Source: Ardenticatenaceae bacterium
GTDB taxonomy: Bacteria; Chloroflexota; Anaerolineae; Promineifilales; Promineifilaceae
Direction of reading: 5' to 3'
DNA: 64,000 bases
Assembly: GCA_020634455.1 (NCBI GenBank)
Contig: JACKBQ010000001.1
Span: forward strand, 868,001-932,000
In this document: positions 1 to 8,800 of the stretch, piece by piece
Layout: every line of letters starts with the position of its first letter
Position numbering within the stretch: position 1 is the stretch's first letter
Notes under the pieces: generated by a model
What the model was told of the DNA's origin: nothing
What the model saw: only the letters and a program-made list of their open reading frames with translations
Databases searched by the model: none
Position numbers and translations under genes: made by a program

Positions 1-600
1 CAGACGGTGGTCAACACGCTGGCCATGCATTTTGAGCCAATCTGGCCAATCATTACGGCCGTTTCCGACCAAACTATCAAACGCCTGCGTCAGCAGCTTA
101 AAAAAGCCATACTGGATGCCAATGGCGCGATTCAAGCGTTAACCAACAACAGCGACGACCAAATGGCCAGCACCATCACCTGCGCCCTTACGCTAGACCA
201 GGCGATGATTGTGGCCAATGCCGGAGACAGCCGAACCTACGTTTACCGACAAAAACATCTAGAGCAACTTACCGAGGATCATTCGTTGGTGGCCTGGCTG
301 CTGCGCCAGGAACACATCACGGCCGAACAAGCGCTTACGCATCAATATAAAAATGTGCTCACCAATGCTCTGGGCGCAAGTGACAAGCCGCAGGTCGATC
401 TGTTTACCCAGCGGCTGTTTCCGGGGGATTGGCTGCTGTTGTGCAGCGATGGCATCTGGGGGACGCTTTCAGATAAGCAGCTAGTCAGTTATTTGGAAAC
501 GGCCGTTTCCCCTGAAGCCTTGTCCCCGCAAATCATGCAGGCTGCCCAGGACAACACGGATGATCTCACGCTCATTTTGGTTCATTGGCCCATGCCATAA
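1..600 (+). CDS. PP2C-family protein phosphatase, C-terminal part (5' end outside window)
   Basis: The reading frame is open to the left edge, so the start lies outside the window. What remains is the C-terminal two thirds of a metal-dependent Ser/Thr phosphatase. It has a beta strand plus ANAGDSR, then TEDHS, then LLLCSDGIWG, and ends with DNTDDLTLILV; the Asp residues of the GDS, SDG and DD motifs are the usual metal ligands. The family removes phosphate from Ser/Thr residues and in bacteria often counters Hanks-type kinases or acts in partner switching. It ends 60 bases before the likely start of the ABC ATPase gene on the same strand, so they may be co-transcribed. No membrane segment is seen in this part. 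Confidence 0.85.
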   Translation, partial: QTVVNTLAMHFEPIWPIITAVSDQTIKRLRQQLKKAILDANGAIQALTNNSDDQMASTITCALTLDQAMIVANAGDSRTYVYRQKHLEQLTEDHSLVAWLLRQEHITAEQALTHQYKNVLTNALGASDKPQVDLFTQRLFPGDWLLLCSDGIWGTLSDKQLVSYLETAVSPEALSPQIMQAAQDNTDDLTLILVHWPMP

Positions 601-659
601 GCGTATGGCCCGTGGCACAAGCAAAGTTCACACGCACACACAAGACTCAGGATAAAACC

Positions 660-1532
660 GTGATCGAACTGCAAAACGTTAGCAAATATTATTTTTCGCT
701 TAGAGCGCTTCACAACGTTTCCCTGGCGGTGAAAAGAGGCGAAGTTGTGGGGTTGCTGGGGCCAAATGGCGCGGGCAAAACCACCCTGTTTAAACTCATC
801 GCCGGTTTGTTGCACCCAGACAGCGGCAACATTCGCCCGACAAACGGCCGTTGGCCCACCATTGGCTACAAACCGGACCGGCTGCTCTTCCCCAACCACC
901 TGCGCATAACAGAATACCTGGCAATGATTGCCGGGTTAGCCAATCTGCCCGCTGAGGCGCAAGAAAAGGCGGTGTTCGATGCCCTGGTGCAGGTAGATTT
1001 GGTCAGCCACGCCAACAAACGGATCGGCGACTGCTCTAAAGGGATGCGCCAGCGGTTGGGTTTAGCCCAGGCGATGCTCGGCAACCCAGCGCTGCTGCTG
1101 CTGGATGAGCCATCCAATGGTCTGGACCCCAACGGGCAAGCCGAAATGCAGGCGCTCATCAAAAAGCTGCACGCCGCTGGCAAAACCATTTTGCTATCAT
1201 CGCACCAGCTAGAGGAAGTTACGGCCGTTTGCACCCAGCTCATCATACTCAATAATGGGCAAGTGCATTACCAAAACAGCATGGTAGATGCACTCACCAT
1301 TAGCCCCCATACCCTCATCCAGGCAGATCGCGATTTAGCCGATATTGCCCACATCATTCAGGCACAGCATCCAGAAATTCAAGTGCAAGGCAACCAAATT
1401 CAACTGCGCGGACAAGCCATGCCCCTGCGGCGCGAAATTTTGGCCATTTTGCTGCAATCCCAGTACGATGTCCTGCACGTAGAACAAAAACATGTAACCC
1501 TGGCCGAAATTTATGCGAGGGCTGTTAAATGA
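660..1532 (+). CDS. ABC transporter ATP-binding protein
   Basis: Nucleotide-binding subunit of an ABC exporter. From the GTG at 660 it has 290 residues: Walker A GPNGAGKTT (about 34-42), signature region CSKGMRQR, Walker B LLLLDEPSNGLDP and the switch histidine in LLSSHQL. I prefer GTG 660 because CAGGA lies about eight bases upstream and the homology begins at IELQNVSKYY; an in-frame ATG at 585 would overlap the phosphatase gene and add 25 unlikely residues. The C-terminal 80 residues are variable, as in the CcmA/NatA-type subfamily. The stop overlaps the permease start in an ATGA junction, which indicates coupled translation. The substrate is unknown. Confidence 0.9.
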   Translation: MIELQNVSKYYFSLRALHNVSLAVKRGEVVGLLGPNGAGKTTLFKLIAGLLHPDSGNIRPTNGRWPTIGYKPDRLLFPNHLRITEYLAMIAGLANLPAEAQEKAVFDALVQVDLVSHANKRIGDCSKGMRQRLGLAQAMLGNPALLLLDEPSNGLDPNGQAEMQALIKKLHAAGKTILLSSHQLEEVTAVCTQLIILNNGQVHYQNSMVDALTISPHTLIQADRDLADIAHIIQAQHPEIQVQGNQIQLRGQAMPLRREILAILLQSQYDVLHVEQKHVTLAEIYARAVK

Positions 1533-2350
1533 TTCAGCGTATTTCCATTCTCACCCGGTATCTTTTCCGCTCAGTTTTGCGTTCGCTCACTGGCGTGTTT
1601 TACCTGCTGCTAACGCTGGCTTTTTGGTTTTTACTGTTCAATCCGCAGCAGCAAACGCCAGATATTGCCTACTACCAGTTGCTCATCGGTGGGTTTGGGG
1701 CGGCGCTGGCCTTCCTGGTAACGCTCAGCGTAGCCGCCCGCGCCAATGATGCCCAACATTACCCTCTGATCGTGCGCCTCAAAAGCCGTGTAGAGTTTGT
1801 AACGGCCGTACTCCTTTGCAGCCTCGCCATTACGCTAATTTTTCAATTACTCATCATGCTGCTGGGGCTGGTAAATGGGCCAGCGCTAACCCTGGGGGCA
1901 TTGCTAGAAATCCCCCCTATCTGGCTGGCCCCCATGCTGCTCATGGCTACCCTGGCGCTGCATGCCTCAGATTTCATCACGATTGGCTGGTCACGAATTT
2001 ACGTATTTGGCGTCGTGGCTATCCTGCTGTTTGGGCAAGGCTTGCAAAATGAGAGCGTTGCCAGCTTTGCCAGTTCGCTCAGCCGCTACAGCCTAAACCA
2101 GGGGTGGGTCACCACAAGCAGCAACCTGGATAACTACGCAAACGCCCTCAACCAAACCGATGGCAACATGATTAGCCGCCTCTTTGGCTTTGTCTTTTGG
2201 CCATTCCAGGCTTTGGCAGAGGGCATTACAAGCGGTCATTTCACTGCCAATCAGGCGCTGGCCCCCGCCATTTTGCTGCTGTATGCCACCGTGCTTTTTT
2301 TGTTGGCCGTTGACCTGTTTGCCAACAAGGATTTAGACTTTACAGAGTAG
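1529..2350 (+). CDS. ABC transporter permease subunit
   Basis: Integral membrane protein of 273 residues with about six hydrophobic segments, for example VFYLLLTLAFWFLLF near residue 30, LLIGGFGAALAFLVTL near 55, VLLCSLAITLIFQLLIML near 95 and a final AILLLYATVLFLLAV. It starts inside the stop region of the ATPase gene (ATGA overlap) and so is almost certainly its membrane partner. It resembles ABC-2 or CcmB-like permeases in size and layout but I see no diagnostic motif. The substrate cannot be inferred. Confidence 0.75.
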   Translation: MIQRISILTRYLFRSVLRSLTGVFYLLLTLAFWFLLFNPQQQTPDIAYYQLLIGGFGAALAFLVTLSVAARANDAQHYPLIVRLKSRVEFVTAVLLCSLAITLIFQLLIMLLGLVNGPALTLGALLEIPPIWLAPMLLMATLALHASDFITIGWSRIYVFGVVAILLFGQGLQNESVASFASSLSRYSLNQGWVTTSSNLDNYANALNQTDGNMISRLFGFVFWPFQALAEGITSGHFTANQALAPAILLLYATVLFLLAVDLFANKDLDFTE

Positions 2351-2365
2351 TATTGGGAGACCGTT

Positions 2366-2578
2366 ATGGAATGCTGGCACTGCGAAAGACCCGCACACGC
2401 AGCCTGTAAATTTTGTGGCCGCGCCGTGTGCAAAACCCACGCCCAAGAAAAACCATATATCATCCACTCTTACCGCACCACAACCGGCAGCTATAAAGCG
2501 TTTGTGGTTGCCGGGGCTGTTTGGTGCGGGGTGTGTACCCCACACCAAGACCCCGTACCTCTCAAAGATTTAGAATAA
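2366..2578 (+). CDS. small B-box-like zinc-binding protein
   Basis: A 70-residue protein that starts 16 bases after the permease. Its first 25 residues hold paired ligands, CWHCERPAHAACKFCGRAVC followed by KTHA, a treble-clef or B-box-like arrangement; a further CGVC-x2-H sits near the C-terminus. No membrane segment is present. Its place at the end of the ABC operon suggests co-expression, but nothing in the sequence gives a specific role. Small Cys/His-rich proteins like this are usually annotated hypothetical. Confidence 0.65.
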   Translation: MECWHCERPAHAACKFCGRAVCKTHAQEKPYIIHSYRTTTGSYKAFVVAGAVWCGVCTPHQDPVPLKDLE

Positions 2579-2610
2579 TTCGCTTCGAAAGTATTTGTCA
2601 GCAGATTAAC

Positions 2611-2800
2611 GAATTTTGAACAATGAATTGAAAATGGTGAATGAAATACCATTTCACAATTCATTGTTAATTTGTAACTGTATAGGTATAGGTGCTCCGG
2701 CCGGTCTCCTGACCGTGTCGGCTAGGTGGCACGGCGAGACGCCGGCCACAGCCAGAGAGGCTGTATAGTTACGTTAATTATTCACAATTCATTGTTAATT
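2611..2800. repeat. nested inverted and direct repeat cassette
   Basis: An AT-rich inverted repeat (2619-2638 against 2648-2668) can form a stem of about 19 pairs with a short loop. Its right arm lies in a 20-base word (2653-2672) that recurs exactly at 2781-2800. The 108 bases between the two copies are GC-rich and contain a further inverted pair: CCGGCCGGTCTC against GAGACGCCGGCC. The layout looks like a mobile or REP-like cassette bounded by direct repeats, or a compound terminator after the ABC operon. Confidence 0.6.
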
Positions 2801-2837
2801 ATTCAACACCCTTTAGCAGATGCTGGCACGTAGGGGC

Positions 2838-2939
2838 CTAGCGAATGGTTGGGCGGGCCAATGCAACACCCACAATCAAGCCAATGATGACGGCGATCAA
2901 GAACAATATCACTAAAAATGCAAAGGTTACCTGAATCAT
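2838..2939 (-). CDS. 33-residue single-pass membrane peptide
   Basis: A short frame missed by usual length cut-offs. ATG at 2939 is preceded by AAAAGGAGTTGGCA, a strong Shine-Dalgarno six bases upstream. The product is one hydrophobic helix (FAFLVILFLIAVIIGLIVGV) flanked by MIQVT and ARPTIR, with a positive C-terminus. It lies upstream of nothing co-directional within 250 bases and has no ACGGCCGT site. It could be a small membrane regulator or toxin-like peptide; the function is unknown. Confidence 0.55.
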   Translation of the reverse strand: MIQVTFAFLVILFLIAVIIGLIVGVALARPTIR

Positions 2940-3066
2940 TGCCAACTCCTTTTACTAGATAACATCCATCCCATCCTGTCGTCGCCCAAAAAGTGTAACC
3001 AGACGATTTGCCGCCTACCTGTCAAACCTGTGTGCATCTCCTGACCATCCCCCAATGAGGCAAACA

Positions 3067-5055
3067 TTAGCTAAATTGCGGCGTTAAAAACAGCCGGTAG
3101 CCACGCCCATGCACGGTAAACAGGTAGCGCGGCGTGCGGGGGTCTGGTTCTGTTTTACGGCGCAGGCGGCTAACGGCCGTATGCAACCGATTCAGTTCAT
3201 CTGGGTCTGGGTCGCCCGGCTCGTTTAAGCCGTCCTGCAAAATGTCGTCGTAGGCGCAAAGTTGCCCCGGATTCTGATACAGGTAGCGCATAATCTTGAA
3301 CTCCTGGCTGGTTAGCTCTACGGGCTGCGACTCCACCCAAACCCGCTTGTCACGGTGGTCCAGCCAGATGCCCTCATTGGCCTCGTCGGGCACCGGGGCG
3401 CTTTGCACATTTTGCCATTGCTCCGCCAACATGGCTGCGGCAAGCAAAGCATGTACGTAGGCCGCCAGCTTGCGCTGCGTGTAAAAAGTGTCTGGGTCAA
3501 AGCTGGCCACGCGGGCAATGGCACAGAAGAAAAGCGCCTGCTGATAGGCCTCTAGGTCGCAACCTGCCAGGCGAGCTGCATTTTGGCGCACGCGCTCAAT
3601 GAGCCACAAAGCATTGATCGCTTCAGATTCCAGATTATCCAGGTTAATGTCATCTTTAAGCTGGCTGGTTTGGGCCAATTTAATTTCGATGGCCAGCCTG
3701 TGGGCAAAGTCTCGGTGGGAGAAGAGGTCGAATTTAACGGCCGTTTCCAACGAAACAAAGTCTATCAGCAGCGGGGCACGCCCTACCTGGGCAAAATCCA
3801 GCAGCCAGGCGCGTTGCTCCTGGTCTACCAGCACCGTGTCGCCGCTGATACGGCCGTGGGTGATGCCCCAATGTGCTCGCCGCGTCTGGGGCAAGCGATT
3901 TTGCGCCAGCAGCGCAACCGGGTTGGGAAAACGATATGTTTCGCTTTCACCTCGCAACTGGAACGTTAACTGACGCGCATCCACCTCTAGCTCTAGCAAC
4001 TGCGCCGCCAGCGCCCGGTCTGCCAGGGCAGGCAGCAGCCGGTTAAACTGGTGCATGGAGCTAATCAGCTCGTCTAGGTGGAGCCATTGGTGGTAAAAAG
4101 CGTGCAAATCTGCCTGCTTGTTTTTCTCGCGCCCTGTTTCATACCAGCCGCCCAGGTTGGTTTGGTAAAGATAATCAATCGCTGGCAGCAAATTTTCGAT
4201 GGCGCGTTTGCGGTAAAGCTGGTGAATGGTGGCCGTTGCTTCTAAATCTTTGCCCAGGAAGGTATACGCGGTTGCGCCAAAGTTGGTGGTTTGTTCGCTG
4301 TGCAGCCGCCCCAGGTTTTTGATGCTAAGTCGGTCGGGCACCCGTTTTTGATACCGCTGGTTTTCGGCGAGAACGGCCGTTTGGCAACCACAAGAAACAA
4401 TAAAGCGCGTCTCGGTTCCAGCAATGTCGAAGGCAAACACGGGCAGCATCAGACGGCTCCCTTGCTGGGTAAACGCTGGCCCAATGGTAATTTGTACAAA
4501 ATCACGGAACAGCTTGCGGAATAAATCCTCAAATTCTGCCGCCCGGCTGGCCAAATGCTTGTCGGAAAGCTGGGGAGTCAGGCAGCTCACCAATTGCAAA
4601 AAGGTATTCATCGGCTGCCACTGAATGACCAAATCCCAGTTAATGGTGACGTATTGCGCCAGAATGTTTTGCACGGCCGTTACCAACTGCTCCGGTCTGG
4701 TATCTCGTTTATCCAAAAACTCCACCGCCGCCTGGTACCCCTGCATATCCTGCTTTAGCACCTCCACCACATCCTGGTAAGCCGGAAACTTGGTTAAAAT
4801 TATTTTGGGGATTTGGCGGGACGTCTGCTTGGCTACCAGCAAACCACTTTTGTCCTTTTCATCGCTATCCCGCTCCATACGCACGTCCAAAATGGCCATG
4901 TGAACGCGCTCAGTTTGCAAAATTGCGGCCGCAGCCGCTGGGTTATCCGCAACGATCACGGAAAAACCGGCTGCCTCTAACTTGCTGCGGCAGGTGCGCA
5001 CAAATATTTCATCATTATCGGCCAACAAAATTTGAAAATCTGCCACTTTACTCAT
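3067..5055 (-). CDS. response regulator with receiver, kinase-fold-like middle and OmpR-type winged helix
   Basis: A 662-residue, three-part regulator. Residues 1-130 are a receiver with Asp13/Asp15, phosphoacceptor Asp57 (AILDVRM) and a conserved Lys in LDKRD. The middle, about 150-540, ends in a phosphotransferase/choline-kinase-like stretch: HGRISGDTVLVD, then WLLDFAQVGRAPLLIDFV, then ETAVKFDLF. That pattern resembles the ternary-complex-associated domain TCAD9. Residues 560-662 are an OmpR/PhoB-type winged helix ending in FTVHGRGYRL. The start is secure, with GGAGG seven bases before the ATG. It is the last gene of the signalling block that includes the large GAF kinase, its likely phosphodonor. 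Confidence 0.8.
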   Translation of the reverse strand: MSKVADFQILLADNDEIFVRTCRSKLEAAGFSVIVADNPAAAAAILQTERVHMAILDVRMERDSDEKDKSGLLVAKQTSRQIPKIILTKFPAYQDVVEVLKQDMQGYQAAVEFLDKRDTRPEQLVTAVQNILAQYVTINWDLVIQWQPMNTFLQLVSCLTPQLSDKHLASRAAEFEDLFRKLFRDFVQITIGPAFTQQGSRLMLPVFAFDIAGTETRFIVSCGCQTAVLAENQRYQKRVPDRLSIKNLGRLHSEQTTNFGATAYTFLGKDLEATATIHQLYRKRAIENLLPAIDYLYQTNLGGWYETGREKNKQADLHAFYHQWLHLDELISSMHQFNRLLPALADRALAAQLLELEVDARQLTFQLRGESETYRFPNPVALLAQNRLPQTRRAHWGITHGRISGDTVLVDQEQRAWLLDFAQVGRAPLLIDFVSLETAVKFDLFSHRDFAHRLAIEIKLAQTSQLKDDINLDNLESEAINALWLIERVRQNAARLAGCDLEAYQQALFFCAIARVASFDPDTFYTQRKLAAYVHALLAAAMLAEQWQNVQSAPVPDEANEGIWLDHRDKRVWVESQPVELTSQEFKIMRYLYQNPGQLCAYDDILQDGLNEPGDPDPDELNRLHTAVSRLRRKTEPDPRTPRYLFTVHGRGYRLFLTPQFS

Positions 5056-5146
5056 CGGTGTACCTCCTCAAACATTAACAATACAAAGTGTGGGCCAACC
5101 GCCAGCTCACCCGATCATCGGCTCGCCACGCGGCCAGCTGCCCGCT

Positions 5147-5527
5147 TCAGGGCGACCAGCTCATGAGCGAGCGGCATCGTTCTAGCAGCGCATCAATCTC
5201 CATAGAACGGCGCACATAGTCCGACGCACCTGCTTGCAAAACCGCCCGCGCTCGCCGCCAGGTTGGTGAGCTGGTGAGCACAACGATGGGTGTTTGGGGG
5301 AAACGGCCGTGTAACCACGCCACCCGCTCCGCCAACTCCATCTCCAACCCACTGGCGTCCAACAACATAATCTCGTAAGGTTCCTCTGGTTCGTCCAGCG
5401 CCGCCAGACCGCATTCCGGTAAAACAGTCAGCTTGCCAAGCATACCCAGACCATCAGCTATACGTTTAAGCCAGGGCGAAGCCCCATTATTACTAATCAC
5501 CATTATTTTTTTCTGATTCACAATCAT
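5147..5527 (-). CDS. atypical receiver-domain protein
   Basis: A single-domain protein of about 126 residues with a CheY-like fold. A hydrophobic strand (KIMVISNNG) occupies the place where active receivers have an acidic pair, but here it is Asn-Asn. A plausible phosphoacceptor sits in IMLLDASG, then the Thr of VLTSSP, and Arg-Arg replaces the conserved Lys in DYVRRS. Loss of the acidic pair and Lys suggests phosphorylation-independent or ligand-controlled behaviour. An ATG at 5527 and a TTG at 5545 are both possible starts; neither has an ideal ribosome site. It lies between the kinase and the winged-helix regulator, all on the minus strand. Confidence 0.65.
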   Translation of the reverse strand: MIVNQKKIMVISNNGASPWLKRIADGLGMLGKLTVLPECGLAALDEPEEPYEIMLLDASGLEMELAERVAWLHGRFPQTPIVVLTSSPTWRRARAVLQAGASDYVRRSMEIDALLERCRSLMSWSP

Positions 5528-5565
5528 GTCCCCTGCTTGGTTCAAGTCGCCACGTATTCATCTAT

Positions 5566-5618
5566 CCTCCCGGAGGTTTTTTCCAAAGAAAGCTACTGCA
5601 AAAGCATCCTCCGGGAGG
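5566..5618. repeat. paired CCTCC(C/G)GGAGG hairpin, copy 1
   Basis: CCTCCCGGAGG at 5566-5576 and CCTCCGGGAGG at 5608-5618 are exact reverse complements, so they can form an 11-pair stem. Each is followed on the plus strand by a run of T. It lies in the leader of the atypical receiver gene. In the minus direction the GGGAGG of the inner arm sits six bases before an ATG that opens a 22-codon frame overlapping the receiver start. Confidence 0.6.
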
Positions 5619-5814
5619 TTTTTTCGCCAAAAAAGATTCTTCCTTACCAACGTGATTCTTGCCAAACAGGGTCGCACCAGTTTCATGGCAAAATCACTCC
5701 TCACTTCTCCCTAATCCACTTAGTAAGCGGCCAACAATAACATTCCATCTTGGAAGGCCGCTTACTCCAAGCCGTCCGCACAATTCCGCTAACTTATTTG
5801 CGGACGGCCACTTA

Positions 5815-8800
5815 CTACCCCGTAACAACTTGTTCATAGACGGGCAGGCACATTGCCATTTGCGTTCCGCTCGGCGAAGATGCGTGAACGCGAATGTCGC
5901 CACCGTATGTTTGCAAGATGGCCTGCACCATCAGCAAGCCGCGTCCCAGGTTGCCCCGGCGCGGTTCACGAATTTCTGTGTATTCAAACAAGATGGGCAC
6001 GAGTTCCGGCGGAATACCCTTGCCGCTGTCTTGCACAATAATGTCCAGGTTGGTGTTGGAAACGGCCGTTTCAATCCGCAACTGCTGCACCGCACACCCA
6101 GCCATCGCCTCAATCGCATTATCAACCACCAAATCCAGCGCCAAACGCAGCCATTCCGGGCTAACCCACACCGAAACCTGCTCCGTAGCACACAACGCCA
6201 ATTCCGGCACAGCCAAACACGCATATTTATCGTCCTGCCAAAGCTGCGCCAAACGCTCCCGAACCAGCTCATTTACCGAGATTGCCGCAGCCCCCTCCTC
6301 AGAACTCAGCGGCGGGGTGATGGGATGGTTAAAGATTTTCTCCGCACGCGTCGCAATTAACCGCAAATCCTCGGTCACTTTGGCTGGCAGCACCCCCTCT
6401 TCAACCAGCTGCGTCACCTCTGGCAGCACGTCGTCCACCAAATTGCGAATATTGACCGCATCTCCCTCGATGCTGTGCCGCCACGCATTACTGGCCATAC
6501 CCATCCAGGCCAGCGCCGTACGCGCCCCTACCAATCCCTTGGTACGCTTTAATTCCTCATACTGCTTGGCCTTCATAATGGCCATACCTGCCTGATTGGC
6601 CAACGTTTGCAGCAACGTCACCTGGTGGTCAAAAAAGCGGCGCGGCTCTGCGCTGTGTACGTGTAACACGGCAATCACCCGCCCTTCCGCCTGTACCGGC
6701 ACACCAATAAGCGAACGACGCCCTTTGTTAATAACCATCGGGTTAATATTCTCTTCAACCAAAGAATCGTAAATAATGAATGGCTTGCGCTGCTCGATAA
6801 CGTAGCGGGAAAAACCGCCTTCTACACGCGCCGATGTGCTGTAAAGCGCTGGCTTCTGGCCTGGCCCAGCAGATGCGTAGGCTGGGAAATAGCGCTGATG
6901 CTCTGCATCCCAAAACAAGATGCTGCCGCTGGTAGTGCTGGTTAGCGACATGGCCGAATCTAAAATTGATTGCAGAATTTCGTCCAAATCCAGCGTGCTG
7001 GCCAGATCCAGACCAAGCTGCTGCAAAATTTTGGCTTCGCGGTAAGCCTCGGCATTGCGGATGGCAATGGCTGCCTGAGCCGCCAGCGACACCAGCGTGT
7101 CCTGGTCTTGCTGGCTGAAGGCGCTGGCTTCTGGGTGCTCAATGTTGATGACACCAATAATTTCGTTATCCACCCGAATGGGTACCACCAGCTCAGAGCG
7201 CGTGGCCTCATCATAAATGATGTAGTCCGGGTCTTGCTGCACATCGTCTACCAACTGGGGCAGCCCAGTTTTAAACGCGCGACCGGTAATCCCCCCTGGG
7301 GCCATTTTGGCTTTTTGTTCTAGCGGTATGTTTTGCACAGTTTTTTGCAGTTCCGCCAGGGCAGAGGGTGGATGGGCGGCAACAAAATCCAGTTGGGTAC
7401 CATTTTGCATAAGAATGCAACTAAAGCGGGCTTTACGGCCGTTTGCCTCCGTCAGTTCCCATGCTTTTTGCACAATGGCGGTTAGCGTGCTGCGAATATC
7501 CAAGGAGCTGATCACTGCCTGGCCCGCATCGTACAAAACTTGCAGCGCCGAGGTTTGCGCTCGCGCCTGAGCAAACAACCTTGCGTTTTGGATGGCATTG
7601 GCCAATTGATTGGCCATTGTTTGCAGAGCGCGTACATCTTCATCGGCCAACTCCAGCACCTTTTTGCACTGCACGTCCAGCACGCCAACCACCTCTCCCT
7701 GCACCTTTAGCGGAAAAGCTAATTCGGCTTTGGTCTCTGGCAATTCAGGATTTGGCCAAAAGCGATCGTCTTGCTGCACATCGGAAACAAGCAGGTATTC
7801 GCCCCGGCGAACGGCCGTTCCTACCAAACTTTGCGAATTCACCGACAACTTAAAATGATGCGCGATCAAACCCTCACCCTCCACCGATGAGGCAGAACGC
7901 ATCACAGCAAATTCCCGACTTTTATCCAGCAAGAAAACAGCCACATGATACACATGAATGCTGTCTGAAATAATGTGAACAATATCCTTTAACAGCTGCT
8001 CCTCATCCAGCAAACTGTTGGCGTAGCTGGCCACCGTCGCCGCCGCATCCAATAATTCGGCGTGGCGCACCACCTTCTGGTACAGACGCGCATTTTGCAT
8101 GGCAATAGCCGCTTGCGCCGCCAACGCCTCCAGCGCTCTGGTATTTTCCTCATCAAAGGCATCATACTCAGAATGCTCAACGTTGATCACCCCCACCACC
8201 TCTTGCTCCACAATGATAGGCACCACCAACTCCGACCGGGTGGCCTCGTGCGATGGCAAATAATCCGGGTCTTCCTGCACATTTTCCACCAATGTTGAGC
8301 AGCCAGAGTCAAACACGCGCCACAAAATACCGTTTTGGCCATTTTGCCGGGCAGACCGATGAATAACATTGCCCCCAACGGCACGGCGCGTGTGCTGCAA
8401 CTCCTCTGGCGGGTAAGCCGCAACCAGACGCGCCGCATCCTGCCCCTGGCGCAGCCAAATGCTGGCATACGTAATTTGCCGATTTGGGAAGCTCACCAAA
8501 CGCCAGCCCTGCTCGGCAATATGGTTCAGCACCTCATCCAGCTGGAGCGTTGAGTTTACCGCCTGACCCGCTGCATAAATGGCCCGCAAAACGGCCGCAC
8601 GCTGTTCGCGTCGTTCAAAAAGCTGACCATTGTAAATGGCAACGGCCGCCTGGTTGGCAAACAGCTCAATATGCTCCAGCTCTTCTTCCGTAAAATGGCG
8701 CAGCTGCCGATGATAAATAAACATGACCCCCACTGTGGCAACACCCACACACAAACGCACCGCCACGTAAGAAGCCACATTTTCACCAGCCATAAAGTTA

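Noticed and set aside
5528..5562. 22-codon minus-strand upstream frame overlapping the atypical receiver start
   Set aside because: It has a GGGAGG six bases before its ATG, but the arm belongs to the repeat hairpin and the peptide has no recognisable character; kept only as a note under the hairpin.
5566..5618. Paired GGAGG words as a CRISPR-like repeat
   Set aside because: Only two copies per site, mutually inverted rather than direct, and no spacers.
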